NCBI GenBank assembly: GCA_002709225.1 | Contig: PAQH01000115.1 | Location: 1 to 41,647 of the forward strand | Reading direction: 5' to 3' | DNA from: Planctomycetaceae bacterium | GTDB lineage: Bacteria > Planctomycetota > Planctomycetia > Pirellulales > Pirellulaceae | DNA length: 41,647 bases | Shown here: positions 33,878-41,647 of the stretch, one piece after another | Layout: each line of letters starts with the position of its first letter | Position numbering within the stretch: the first letter of the stretch is position 1 | Notes under the pieces: generated by a model | Database searches by the model: none | Told to the model about the DNA's origin: nothing | Seen by the model: the letters and a program-made list of their open reading frames with translations, nothing else | Program-made: the position numbers and the translations under genes

Positions 33878-33913
33878 GACGCTGCGTGAAGCGTCGCCGC
33901 GCGTTGGCGCGGC
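33878..33913. terminator. Two adjacent hairpins between convergent genes
   Basis: GACGCT-(6)-AGCGTC at 33878-33895 is followed at once by GCCGCGC-(4)-GCGCGGC at 33896-33913, a perfect 7-bp GC stem. They fill the 52-bp gap between the stops of the qorA-like gene and the sugar-dehydrogenase gene, so they could end transcription from both sides. There is no T-run, so this is not a classic intrinsic terminator. Confidence 0.5.
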
Positions 33914-33914
33914 T

Positions 33915-36900
33915 CTAAGGTTTGGAGTCGGAGGGAGGTGGGGCAGCGCCGAGAGACTGCAGATACGCCAGGAGGTCGGCGGCTTGTTGGGCGGTTAGAT
34001 CGCTGAGCAGGAATTCAGGCATCAGTGAGCGGGGACTGGTTTGCAGTTCGTCAATGTCATCTCGCGCGAGCGTGAGTTTCCTTTTCTCGGCGGTGCGGAG
34101 TACGACCTCTCGCGGGCTTTCATGTTCGAGTAATCCGGTGTGGAGTCTACCTTCGGTGGTGACCACCACGCGGGCACGGAATTTGTCTTCGATTTTCAAG
34201 GAAGGTTGCAGGACTTGCTGCAGGAATTCACCCCGGCGCGGATACTTGCGGTTGATCTCACGCAATGTTGGTCCCAGGGATTCTCCGGGTTTGTTGACGT
34301 GGTGGCAGTGCCGGCAGCGCGCGTTGTCGCTGAAATAAATCAGACGGCCTCGCGCCGCGTCGCCTTTGAGTGCGAGGATTGTCGTTGGATCGATCTTCTG
34401 GCCGAGCCGAGCGAGCCGTTGCGACTCGGGAATAAATTCTTCAAACAAACCGGCGATGTCACCGCGGGTGGCTTGACTTCCGAGGCGGACGGCCTGACGC
34501 CGATCGGCTGGGGTCAGCTGGGCACCATGAAGTCGGGTGATCAATGACAACGCGCCAGGGGTGCTGGTGAGGAGCGTGTTGATTGCCTGCTGGCGCCGGG
34601 GGGCACTGGCATTTCCTTGTGGGTCAAGCGCCGCTAAGGCTTGATGTTCCGGGCTGCCCGCTTTGGCGGGGCCGGCCAGGGCCTGTCCTGGCGCTAACGA
34701 TGTGATCCACTGGGCCACCAGGGCGACGCCGCGAGAGTCGACAGCGCGTGAACCGATGTAAGGCATGCGTGCGTAGCCTAACTTGCTCATGCGGTAGAGA
34801 ATCAGGGAGCGATACGGATCTCCCGGAACCAGTAGTTTGGCATCGTCGATTCCAAAGGTGCCGATTCCGGTCCCCTTAAACGCGTTGAGTTGGTCGAGTG
34901 CCAGATCACGACGCAGATAAAAGGAGACAATGGCGTTTCCACCCGGATGGTGGCAACTGCTGCAGTTGGCGTGCAGGTAAGACCGCGCGCGGTCTTCGAG
35001 GGGCTGGGACCCGTCGTGCGGATCAACCAGCCGCAACGGGTGCTGAGCTGGGATCGGCGCTCCCCGCTCAATGACGCCCTGGGTGGCGAGCCGAGCGAGC
35101 TGAGTTCCGGCATTGGGATCGGTGGAAGTGCCGTCCAGGTTAAGTTGATGCGGGACAAAACCGAGCACATAGTGGGAGCCGGCGTTGTGGCACATACGAC
35201 ATTCGTTTTCCGCGCCAATGTGCCAACTGCGTTCTTGTAGACCACTGGCCGGTGCGCGGGCCGCTAAAGAGAGGGTCTCGGTGGAGCCTTCGGATGGTAC
35301 CAGGAGGGCATCCTGGCCGTCTGCGGTCCAGCGATAACTGTAAGGATTCCAAGTGCCGCCGAACCGATGTAACAATTGTGTTTCTAGGGGACGCGCGGGC
35401 TGTCCTGCTGCCGCCGGCCAGTTCAGGTGTTTGACCAGAACCGTATTGTCCGGATAGGTGGACTGGGTCTTGAGGTCGCCAGAGAGACGGATGCGATTGC
35501 GGTTGGGGATGGCGACCCAACGCGATGCCTGGGCCCCGTCTAGCCAGCGGCCTGCAGTCACAGTGTAGGGAATGACGCCGGCGGCGGGTTGTAAAGGTTT
35601 TAGTGACTTGAACAGACCGGTTTCGCTCAAACGCCGAGGGAAGTTGGCTGAGGTATCGGGAGTGTCTGAGGGAAGCAAGCGATAAATCTGTCCGGTCAGG
35701 TCGTAATCGAGTACGTATAGATCACCGGAGCTAGCCTCCATAAATGAGACGATGCGCAGGTCGGTATCCACCAGAGTGCGGTGCTCGAGTGCCCCCTCCT
35801 CATTGGTGCGCAAGGCCCAGATGGTGCCGGTGATGTAATCACCGTACACGAAACATCCCGCCAGATCGGGTAAGGTTTTACCGCGGTAGACCGGTCCGCC
35901 AATTACGGAGTTTGCTTCGGTATGGGGGTGGTCTTTAATGGGCGGGCGGATCGGAGTTGGTCCTTGTTGCACATCACTGCGCAGCGCGGCTCGCCCTTCT
36001 CGGATAGGCCAGCCGCAGTTTCCGCCACGGACAACCTGGTGTATGGACTCCCACGTTTCCCAGCCGTTATCGGCGACGAAAATGTTGCCGGTCACACGGT
36101 CAATTCCGAACTTCCACGGATTACGCAGGCCATAGGACCAGATCTCTGGCCGGGCGGAAGGCAGTTCGAGAAATGGGTTGTCAGCCGGGATCGCATACGG
36201 CTTGCCTGCGGCCGGGTGGTCCACGTCGATTCTCAGAATTGCTCCCATCAAGTTGGTGACGTCCTGTGCGGTCTTTTTGAAATCAGGAGGGTTCGGCCCC
36301 CAGCCATCTCCGGTTGAGATGTACAAATGTCCGTCGGTTCCAAACCTTAGGCAGCCACCATTGTGACCACCGGCCGGCCAGGTAATAAGGATCTGCTCGC
36401 TATCTGCCACGAGCCGGTAGGGCTCTTGGCGCGTCATTTGAAATCGAGACACACGGCTCTGTCCATCACCTGCGGGATGCGTGTAGCAGACATAGAAGAA
36501 CCCGTTTCGCGTAAATTGCGGATGTACTGTAGCCCCGTAAATGGAGAGGGGATTTTCCTGGAGTTCCTGTGGTACCGATTGTCGTAAGTCAGCGACCAGG
36601 TTGCGCTCTGTGACGTCTTCGTTATTGGCGAAGGTGTAAATGCAACCCTCGAGTTCAGTAATCAGGAATCCACCAGTGGCGGGAATCTCCGTAATGCTGG
36701 TTGGTGTTTTGAAGCGGACTCCCGCGAAGGCAAGTTCCACTCGATATGGGGCGGGGGGAGACGGTGTTCCAGTGATACGCGAGGTGGTCCATGCCGGTCG
36801 GGCGTGGGGTACCGGGTCAGCGCCCCGCAGTTGGGGTGTGGTTCGTTCAGCTGCCAGCAGATTGGCCAGGAGCAGGATTACAGCGACGCGAGTGGCAGCG

Positions 36901-36950
36901 GGAATGATGGAGGATTGCATGGTTCGAGTCTGCATGATTCGGATCTGCAT
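33915..36950 (-). CDS. Secreted PQQ-type sugar dehydrogenase fused to tri-heme cytochrome domains
   Basis: From the ATG at 36950 the protein has 1011 residues. After a signal peptide (about residues 20-35) comes a glucose/sorbosone dehydrogenase-like propeller (about 70-420), seen in GHNGGCLRFGTDGHLYISTGDG, YGLRNPWKFGIDR and VVRGGNCGWPIREG. The middle part resembles the SO2930-type cytochrome and has heme motifs CRMCH (Cys584) and CSSCH (Cys663). The last 150 residues match the planctomycete heme-binding TIGR02603 type, with CRHCH (Cys879), SLGPTLREIN, and DDIDELQTSPRSLMP. So the oxidation domain and three heme c sites sit on one chain, ready for periplasmic electron transfer. Three ATGs (36950, 36935, 36920) lie in a 15-bp repeat; the true start is unclear. 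No cofactor proof is possible from sequence. Confidence 0.9.
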   Translation of the reverse strand: MQIRIMQTRTMQSSIIPAATRVAVILLLANLLAAERTTPQLRGADPVPHARPAWTTSRITGTPSPPAPYRVELAFAGVRFKTPTSITEIPATGGFLITELEGCIYTFANNEDVTERNLVADLRQSVPQELQENPLSIYGATVHPQFTRNGFFYVCYTHPAGDGQSRVSRFQMTRQEPYRLVADSEQILITWPAGGHNGGCLRFGTDGHLYISTGDGWGPNPPDFKKTAQDVTNLMGAILRIDVDHPAAGKPYAIPADNPFLELPSARPEIWSYGLRNPWKFGIDRVTGNIFVADNGWETWESIHQVVRGGNCGWPIREGRAALRSDVQQGPTPIRPPIKDHPHTEANSVIGGPVYRGKTLPDLAGCFVYGDYITGTIWALRTNEEGALEHRTLVDTDLRIVSFMEASSGDLYVLDYDLTGQIYRLLPSDTPDTSANFPRRLSETGLFKSLKPLQPAAGVIPYTVTAGRWLDGAQASRWVAIPNRNRIRLSGDLKTQSTYPDNTVLVKHLNWPAAAGQPARPLETQLLHRFGGTWNPYSYRWTADGQDALLVPSEGSTETLSLAARAPASGLQERSWHIGAENECRMCHNAGSHYVLGFVPHQLNLDGTSTDPNAGTQLARLATQGVIERGAPIPAQHPLRLVDPHDGSQPLEDRARSYLHANCSSCHHPGGNAIVSFYLRRDLALDQLNAFKGTGIGTFGIDDAKLLVPGDPYRSLILYRMSKLGYARMPYIGSRAVDSRGVALVAQWITSLAPGQALAGPAKAGSPEHQALAALDPQGNASAPRRQQAINTLLTSTPGALSLITRLHGAQLTPADRRQAVRLGSQATRGDIAGLFEEFIPESQRLARLGQKIDPTTILALKGDAARGRLIYFSDNARCRHCHHVNKPGESLGPTLREINRKYPRRGEFLQQVLQPSLKIEDKFRARVVVTTEGRLHTGLLEHESPREVVLRTAEKRKLTLARDDIDELQTSPRSLMPEFLLSDLTAQQAADLLAYLQSLGAAPPPSDSKP
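36916..36950. repeat. 15-bp imperfect tandem repeat carrying three start codons
   Basis: The units at 36916-36930 and 36931-36945, with a partial third copy, differ at a few bases. On the minus strand each starts with ATGCA followed by a Gln-containing pentapeptide, so the sugar-dehydrogenase gene has in-frame ATGs at 36950, 36935 and 36920. None has a good ribosome-binding site. Confidence 0.75.
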
Positions 36951-37115
36951 GGCGCGGGGTTCGGATGCCTTCAAGCGGCATGGTCACGGCAAGGCGACAC
37001 GTGGATGCGGCGATCCGCGTTTATATCGCAGCGGTGAGGGGCCTTGCAACGCCTGGGCAGGAGCGAATCCGGCGCACAGCCGGGAGCCAGGACGAGGCAC
37101 GTCGATGGGCTACGT

Positions 37116-37418
37116 TCAGTCGGTGTCGGTGAAACTCAGCTTTGCCAGCGCATCCCAGGTGAAGAGGCCGGTGTCGTGGCCATCGGACCAAAAGATCTTG
37201 AGGGCGTAATTCCCCACAAGTCGCATGTCGACGACGTGGATGTCGGCGGGCAGTGTCGCGGGATCAAGCAGCCGCTCTCCCGTGATTTCGTGTACGCACT
37301 GTGCGCACGGGCATTGCTCGCGGATAAGACGGAAAGGTAGCTCGACCTTCTCGTTGGGCCAGGTGATTTCCAGGCTGTGGGTGTCGCGAACGGGGGTGAT
37401 GCGCGTCGGTGTGGGCAT
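37116..37418 (-). CDS. DUF971 (GBBH-like N-terminal) domain protein
   Basis: The 100-residue protein is essentially one DUF971 domain. It has LEITWPNEKVELPFRLIRE followed by CPCAQCVHE, where Cys36, Cys38, Cys41 and His43 form the likely zinc site, and ends with VGNYALKIFWSDGHDTGLFTWDAL, the family signature. The same domain forms the N-terminus of gamma-butyrobetaine hydroxylase in animals; stand-alone bacterial versions are often linked to iron-sulfur cluster proteins, but their role is not settled. It lies 165 bp upstream of the sugar-dehydrogenase start on the same strand. An overlapping plus-strand open frame has no domain and is discarded. Confidence 0.93.
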   Translation of the reverse strand: MPTPTRITPVRDTHSLEITWPNEKVELPFRLIREQCPCAQCVHEITGERLLDPATLPADIHVVDMRLVGNYALKIFWSDGHDTGLFTWDALAKLSFTDTD

Positions 37419-37568
37419 GTTGGCCAGAGTTTGTGAGAGTCCGCTCTAATGCGCGAAGGATGTTGCTGGGGGAGAAAGCCACGTACAGGGGCCAGTCAGC
37501 TCCGAGTGGTTGACACACCGCAGTGAAGCCCGGTGTGTCGAAGTTCGTTCAGCCATGAAGGAGTGATA

Positions 37569-38327
37569 TCATCCCCGTCCGACCAGCGGCATTCCGGTGG
37601 CCATGACCGTCAACGAGAGGACATTTGCATCCAGCGGTAGGCTGGCCATGTAAGCGACCGCGCGAGCGACGTTCTCCACATGCATCGTCGGTTCCGGGCA
37701 GGTCGATCCGTTTGCTTGGAGCATGCCCGAGGCGACCCGACCTCCCATCGCGGTATCCGCGTTGCCGATGTCAATTTGGCCACAAGCAATATTGTGGCCC
37801 CGGCCTTCTAGCGAGGTGGTTTCCGTGAGGCCAGTGAGACCGCATTTACTGGCCGTGTAAGCGACGGCCTGAGGTCTGGGTACCTGGGCGGATACGGAAC
37901 CGTTGTTGATGATTCGTCCTCCCTGTGGATCTTGGGCCTTCATCAGCCTCATGGCCTCTTGTGTGCAGAGAAATGCGCCTGTCAGGTTGACATCAAGGAC
38001 ACGTTGCCAGTCGCTGAGTGACAACTCTTCCAACGGGCCGACGGGAGCGCCAATGCCGGCATTGTTAAAGAGCAGGTCAATGCGTCCAGCGATGGTCGCG
38101 GCTGCTCGAAAGAGGGACTTGACGGATTCTGGGTCGCAGACGTCGGTGGTAACCGCCTGCATGCGGTCCCCGCGTTCACCTGCCAATGCGACCGTTTCTG
38201 CGAGGGCATCGGGCCGACGGCCGGCGAGCACGACGTGAAAGTTGAGGTCGAGAAGTGCCAACGCGGAATGACGTCCTACCCCCGAACCGGCCCCGGTGAC
38301 AATCGCGATTTTGACGCCTGAGTCCAT
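37569..38327 (-). CDS. Short-chain dehydrogenase/reductase (SDR)
   Basis: From the ATG at 38327 (AGAAGG site 10 bases upstream) the protein has 252 residues, the classical SDR size. It shows the nucleotide motif TGAGSGVG at 11-18, AGRRPD at 35-40, where the two arginines after strand 2 suggest NADP(H), NNAG at 88-91, a Ser at 144/146, and the active-site YTASK with Tyr157 and Lys161. All catalytic residues are present. The substrate is unknown. The frame extends to 38498 but the extra part is not SDR-like. Its upstream region is shared with the divergent PmoA-family gene. The DUF971 gene follows downstream on the same strand after a 150-bp gap. Confidence 0.93.
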   Translation of the reverse strand: MDSGVKIAIVTGAGSGVGRHSALALLDLNFHVVLAGRRPDALAETVALAGERGDRMQAVTTDVCDPESVKSLFRAAATIAGRIDLLFNNAGIGAPVGPLEELSLSDWQRVLDVNLTGAFLCTQEAMRLMKAQDPQGGRIINNGSVSAQVPRPQAVAYTASKCGLTGLTETTSLEGRGHNIACGQIDIGNADTAMGGRVASGMLQANGSTCPEPTMHVENVARAVAYMASLPLDANVLSLTVMATGMPLVGRG

Positions 38328-38619
38328 AAAGTGATGCCTTCTGAGAAAAACTTCTGTATGCGTTCGTGAGGTCCGCACAGCGGCGAACCGCAGCGGAGAA
38401 CCGAAACAGTACCCTGGTGACAAGCGAAAAATGATGACTGACCACGGTCGGCCGGCGGCGCGGCCAGCGTTCACCACGAAAAACGGCCCTCTACCCATTA
38501 TTGAAACAATCTGCGATCTCGCCAGTGGTCATCTCAGTGGTCGTCGCGGTGTGCATCGCGGTGCGTTGGTTCCCTCGATTACAGGCTGATCGGCTGTGAG
38601 GATGGCCCACGAATGATTT

Positions 38620-39582
38620 ATGATACGCGGTATGACTGACTTTCGTGTTGAATCAGAACAGATTGATTTGCCCAGCGGGGCTTTCTGCAAATCGCGCCGA
38701 GATTACGTACGTTGGCGGGGGCGGACCATACTGGGGCTGAGTGCGAATGCATTTCGCGCGTATCTTTTTCCGGTTTGCACCCCAGCGGGATTACCACTGA
38801 CGGAAGAGTCACCCATCGACCACCCTCACCACCAATCGGTCTGGATCGGTGCCGATCATGTGGACTGTTTACTGCCTTACGCGGGGGGGCAATTCGAAGT
38901 CGCGAACTACAATTTTTACGTTCAGGAGGTGTTTCAGGGACGCGCGCCAGGGCGGATGATCGTGCGCGCGATGGACTGGGTTGCATTGGCCGAGCGTCAT
39001 TTGCGTGTGGTTCAAGATATCGAGTGGCGGGGGCCCGCTGAGTGGGGGGCAGCAAAGGGGCGCGCCATCGCGCGCGAAAGCCGGGCAATTGATATACAGG
39101 CTGGCGACCTGGCACACGTGATTGATGTAAGGTCACGCCTCCGATCAGGCGCCTGCGATTTGCAGATCGGGCCCACCCGGCATGCGTATTTCGGGATCCG
39201 GCTGGTGGAACCTTTGCGGCCGGACGGCAACGCCACGCTTGTCGACGCTCAGGGGCGCAGTGAGGTGGCTGCCATTGATGGGACAGACAGCGATTGGATT
39301 CACGTTGCTGGACAGATCACGCGCGATCACCAGGCGGGAATGGCCTGTTTTCCTCATCCGCCTGCCGGCGCCTTTACCTGGGGCGTACATCCCTGGGGGA
39401 CGTTTGATCTTAACCCGTTACGGCGTGAGTCCTGCGTGTTGACTGCCGGGAAGTACGCCGAATACGGGATGCGGTTGGTCGTCCATGATGGTGCTTGTAG
39501 GGCGACAGAGATCGCCGCGTTGCACCGGGAGTTTTGCGAAACGCGCTTAGACGATTGGAACGATCTACCGGAGTCGCTGTAG
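38620..39582 (+). CDS. PmoA family protein (DUF6807-type)
   Basis: The protein has 320 residues, or 316 if the second ATG (38632) is the start. It contains the diagnostic DHPHHQSVWIGADHVD near residue 68 and later TWGVHPWGTFDLNPL, which belong to the PmoA-family domain common in planctomycetes. The name is historical; it is not the subunit of particulate methane monooxygenase. The fold resembles galactose-mutarotase-like beta-sandwich proteins, and members often sit in sugar-utilisation loci. No signal peptide is seen, so it is probably cytoplasmic. Neither ATG has a clear ribosome-binding site. It is divergent from the SDR gene across 292 bp. Confidence 0.88.
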   Translation: MIRGMTDFRVESEQIDLPSGAFCKSRRDYVRWRGRTILGLSANAFRAYLFPVCTPAGLPLTEESPIDHPHHQSVWIGADHVDCLLPYAGGQFEVANYNFYVQEVFQGRAPGRMIVRAMDWVALAERHLRVVQDIEWRGPAEWGAAKGRAIARESRAIDIQAGDLAHVIDVRSRLRSGACDLQIGPTRHAYFGIRLVEPLRPDGNATLVDAQGRSEVAAIDGTDSDWIHVAGQITRDHQAGMACFPHPPAGAFTWGVHPWGTFDLNPLRRESCVLTAGKYAEYGMRLVVHDGACRATEIAALHREFCETRLDDWNDLPESL

Positions 39583-39650
39583 AACAGACGGGAGTGATGG
39601 CGCACGACAGCCGATGGGCAAGAGTGTGCTGGCCAGCGATATGGACGGCG

Positions 39651-41027
39651 TCAAGTCGGGGCGCCGGTGTAGAGCGGCTCGATCACCTCGCCGTCGTTGA
39701 GTGGGCGCGGCCGGTCTAGACGATCGGGAATGTTGGTGGCCAGATCGATCTCCAACGCGTTGTAGATGGTGGCTCCCAGGTCGTTGGGATGGTACGGAGT
39801 GGTCACGGGGTAGGCGCCCTTGCGATCGGTCTTGCCGATCACCTGGCCTCCACGAACCCCCGCACCGGCGACAATTGCGGTATACCCGTGGGCCCAGTGG
39901 TGTCGTCCAGGTTTGGTCTGACCCGCCAAGGGAGAGATGGAGGGGGTGCGGCCGAATTCGCCGACGCAAACCACCAGTGTCTGGTCAAGTAGGCCCCGCT
40001 CATCAAGGTCGTCCAGCAGTGCGCTGACACCGGTGTCGAGGTACGGGAGCATGTTTTTCAGGCGACCAAAGTGATCGACGTGGGTGTCCCAGGTTTGCAC
40101 GCGTCCCATGTTGCATTGAATGACGGGCATTTCCAACTCGACAAGCCGCCTTGCCAACAGCAGAGTCTGGCCGTAGTAATGTCGACCGTAGCGGTCTCGC
40201 ATCGTGTCTGTTTCACGCGTGATGTCCAAAGCCCGTGTGAGCCGCGATGAAGTCAGCATCGAGTAGGCTCGTTCTTGTTGGGTCGCGTAACGTTTGCCCG
40301 ACGGTGAGGCATTCAGCGCAGCCTGTCCTTGTTTGATTCGAGTCAGTAGGGAGCGTTGCTGCTCCAGACGCTGTGCGTCGAGGTCGCCGATCAGTGACAC
40401 CGCCTTGATCGGTTTGAAGACGGGGTTGCCCTGGTAGCCGTCGTTGTTGGGTGTGTATTTGAGCACGAACGGATCGTGCTGTGGTCCCAGGAAGCCGGCG
40501 TGTTGGCCAGGCCATACCAGGGCCCCTTCAATGAGCGGATTTGGCAGGGTGACCTGACTGGGAAGCCCATCACTGCGCGGTGCCAGGTAGGCCAGGGCAG
40601 ACCCGTACGATGGCCAATCGGCACGATTTAACGATTTGTCCTGATTCGAAGAGCCACGAAAAGGTTGCACGGCGCCGGTCAAGGTGTTGTGGGATCCGGA
40701 CAGATGTCGGTTGTCACCGTGGGAAAGTGAACGCAGCACAGCCAGTTTGCCGACGCGCTGCGCCATTTGCGGCATGCGGTCGGTGAATCGGATGCCCGCG
40801 ATTGATGTGCCGATGGGCTCATAATCCCCTTTGATTTCAGGAGATTCGGGCTTGGGATCGAACATGTCGATGTGCGGCCCTCCCCCTGTCAAGAAGACGA
40901 GGACCACCGATTTTGCCCGATGTCGTGGTGCGTCACTAGCTTGCGCCTGACGCGTGAGGAGGTTGGACAAGCCCAGTCCGAGGAAACTAGAGCCACCAAT
41001 CTGTAGTAGTGCGCGACGTTCGAGCAT
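39651..41027 (-). CDS. DUF1501 domain-containing protein, third copy
   Basis: From the ATG at 41027 (GGAG six to seven bases upstream) the protein has 458 residues. The leader LERRALLQIGGSSFLGLGL is twin-arginine-like. The DUF1501 core follows: SVVLVFLTGGGPHIDMFDPKP, SLSHGDNRHLSGSHNTLTG, EMPVIQCNMG with a following WDTHVDHF, and LVVCVGEFGRTPSISP with GRHHWAHGYTAIVAGAG. The usual acidic and histidine metal ligands are present. The frame continues upstream to a TTG, but the ATG with a ribosome-binding site is better. No cytochrome/DUF1549 partner gene is next to it inside the window. It faces the PmoA gene end to end, and its start is divergent from the lipoprotein at 41367. Confidence 0.93.
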   Translation of the reverse strand: MLERRALLQIGGSSFLGLGLSNLLTRQAQASDAPRHRAKSVVLVFLTGGGPHIDMFDPKPESPEIKGDYEPIGTSIAGIRFTDRMPQMAQRVGKLAVLRSLSHGDNRHLSGSHNTLTGAVQPFRGSSNQDKSLNRADWPSYGSALAYLAPRSDGLPSQVTLPNPLIEGALVWPGQHAGFLGPQHDPFVLKYTPNNDGYQGNPVFKPIKAVSLIGDLDAQRLEQQRSLLTRIKQGQAALNASPSGKRYATQQERAYSMLTSSRLTRALDITRETDTMRDRYGRHYYGQTLLLARRLVELEMPVIQCNMGRVQTWDTHVDHFGRLKNMLPYLDTGVSALLDDLDERGLLDQTLVVCVGEFGRTPSISPLAGQTKPGRHHWAHGYTAIVAGAGVRGGQVIGKTDRKGAYPVTTPYHPNDLGATIYNALEIDLATNIPDRLDRPRPLNDGEVIEPLYTGAPT

Positions 41028-41366
41028 GGACGTCTCCAAAGAGCAACATCAGATGTGGGCAGTTCATCCCACCGTGAGGCCGGTTTCTTCAGACTATTAG
41101 ACCAACTGCGTTTCCAATGCTCAAGATCGGTCGTAACAGGAGGTCTGAAATTCCCTGACGCGTGTAACCCGCTGCGGGTAGCCTTGGGCAAGTGAATCAG
41201 CCACACCAGAGGCCTGTTTTCGATGCTGCATGGCTCTGTTTCACCTGCCCGATTTGCCAGATTCCGGTGATTGGTCATAATTCTGGGCGAAAGAACCAGT
41301 AGGGTGGGGGCGGCCGACGCGTTCGCTATTGGTTTGACCTGTTTTTTGCATCGAGAGGGCGGTTCG
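41028..41366. other. Divergent intergenic region
   Basis: This 339-bp gap separates the third DUF1501 gene and the right-edge lipoprotein gene. It contains a good sigma-70-like promoter for the lipoprotein and a small palindrome (acccgctgcgggt, 41167-41179). A long minus-strand open frame across it is Arg/Pro/Thr-rich, overlaps both neighbours and is not a gene. Confidence 0.5.
41254..41281 (+). promoter_or_regulatory. Candidate sigma-70 promoter of the right-edge lipoprotein
   Basis: TTGCCA at 41254-41259 and CATAAT at 41276-41281 are separated by 16 bases; each differs from the sigma-70 consensus at one position. The -10 element ends 85 bases before the ATG at 41367. It is the best -35/-10 pair I found in the window. 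Confidence 0.5.
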
Positions 41367-41647
41367 ATGAAATTATCGGTATTTGGGGTGGTGGCGTTGT
41401 TGAGTACGGTCTGGCTGGCAGGGTGCGGTTCCGAAACCGAATCCGGTGGTGGTCTGCCACCGGCCGCTGCGCCCAATGGCGGCACAGGCGAGGCGATGCT
41501 CGACGCGGCGGGAGAGGCACCGGGAATTGCCGCTGCGGCCGCCGCATCTGCAGAAAAAGCGAAGGCTGCGGCACCCGCTGAGGAAAAACCGGCTGAGGAA
41601 AAACCGGCTGAGGAAAAACCGGCTGAGGAAAAACCGGCTGAGGAAAA
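41367..41647 (+). CDS. Ala/Glu/Lys/Pro-repeat lipoprotein, 3' end missing
   Basis: The frame starts with ATG at 41367 (GAGAGGG about 10 bases upstream) and is open to the right edge, 93 codons. The leader MKLSVFGVVALLSTVWLAGC has a clear lipobox with Cys20. A Gly/Pro/Ala-rich segment follows, then an alanine-rich helix-like stretch (AAAAASAEKAKAAAPAE) and at least four AEEKP pentapeptides that run off the edge. The product is a membrane lipoprotein with a flexible or rod-like spacer; what lies beyond the repeat is unseen, so no function can be assigned. Similar Glu/Lys/Pro spacers tether domains across the periplasm or cell wall. Confidence 0.8.
   Translation, partial: MKLSVFGVVALLSTVWLAGCGSETESGGGLPPAAAPNGGTGEAMLDAAGEAPGIAAAAAASAEKAKAAAPAEEKPAEEKPAEEKPAEEKPAEE
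41577..41647. repeat. 15-bp tandem repeat at the right edge (encodes AEEKP repeats)
   Basis: The unit gctgaggaaaaaccg occurs four times without a mismatch (41577-41636), followed by 11 bases of a fifth copy cut by the edge. In frame it encodes Ala-Glu-Glu-Lys-Pro. Confidence 0.95.

Noticed and set aside
38620..39582. PmoA-family gene as a methane monooxygenase subunit
   Set aside because: The sequence is soluble, with no membrane segments, and carries the HPHHxSVW signature of the PmoA-family domain, which is not particulate methane monooxygenase subunit A.
40889..41485. Minus-strand 198-residue frame spanning the third DUF1501 start and the lipoprotein
   Set aside because: It overlaps both neighbours' coding sequence in another frame and is Pro/Thr/Arg-rich with no ribosome-binding site; the lipobox on the plus strand is convincing.
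41577..41647. Repeats at the window ends as CRISPR arrays
   Set aside because: The units are 15 bp, directly adjacent with no spacers, and lie in coding frames; there are no cas genes.

Overview
The window looks like chromosomal DNA of a planctomycete, most likely from the Pirellulaceae or a related group. It is GC-rich and carries gene families that are hallmarks of the phylum: three DUF1501 proteins, a Planctomycete-cytochrome/DUF1549/DUF1553 protein, a TIGR02603-type heme-binding domain, a DUF4159 protein, zinc-ribbon membrane proteins, a PmoA-family protein and a very long leucine-rich-repeat lipoprotein. Many starts lack a clear Shine-Dalgarno sequence, which is also common there. No rRNA, tRNA, CRISPR array, transposase or phage gene was seen. 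Both ends of the window stop inside 15-bp tandem repeats that lie within open reading frames, so it is probably a whole contig whose assembly broke at repeats.

Region 1 (1-11939, minus strand) is a compact gene cluster read right to left: a c-heme protein with squalene-cyclase-like repeats; a secreted TPR protein with an HExxH metallopeptidase centre; a DUF4159 protein; a MoxR AAA ATPase; a DUF58 protein; a BatA-type membrane VWA protein; and a very large membrane-anchored coiled-coil protein that runs off the left edge. Most junctions overlap by 1-4 bp or are 4 bp apart, so the genes are probably translated together. MoxR, DUF58 and VWA proteins are a known chaperone-like set that remodels partner proteins at the membrane; the others are its likely envelope partners.

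Region 2 (about 12372-20429) holds a protein with a Nif11-like head and a long disordered Arg/Asn-Gly-rich tail, then (plus strand) a zinc-ribbon membrane protein, a VOC-fold protein and a PD40 beta-propeller/amidohydrolase fusion. A convergent SppA-type signal peptide peptidase ends 7 bp from the amidohydrolase.

Region 3 (20564-27579) has the classic planctomycete pair of a PSD1/cytochrome protein and DUF1501, a membrane-anchored coiled-coil protein, and a divergent, unpaired DUF1501 gene.

Region 4 (27615-33862, plus strand) has a small membrane protein, a TerB-like protein, a giant LRR lipoprotein with an exact 360-bp super-repeat, an NHL-propeller protein that closely resembles the lyase half of the peptide-amidating enzyme, and a quinone oxidoreductase.

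Region 5 (33915-41647) has a secreted sugar-dehydrogenase/tri-heme cytochrome fusion, a DUF971 protein, a short-chain dehydrogenase, a PmoA-family protein, a third DUF1501 protein, and the start of an Ala/Glu/Lys/Pro-repeat lipoprotein cut off by the right edge.

The items most worth a second look are the PAL-like propeller, the Nif11-like fusion, the MoxR cluster with its metallopeptidase and heme-protein additions, and the LRR super-repeat.
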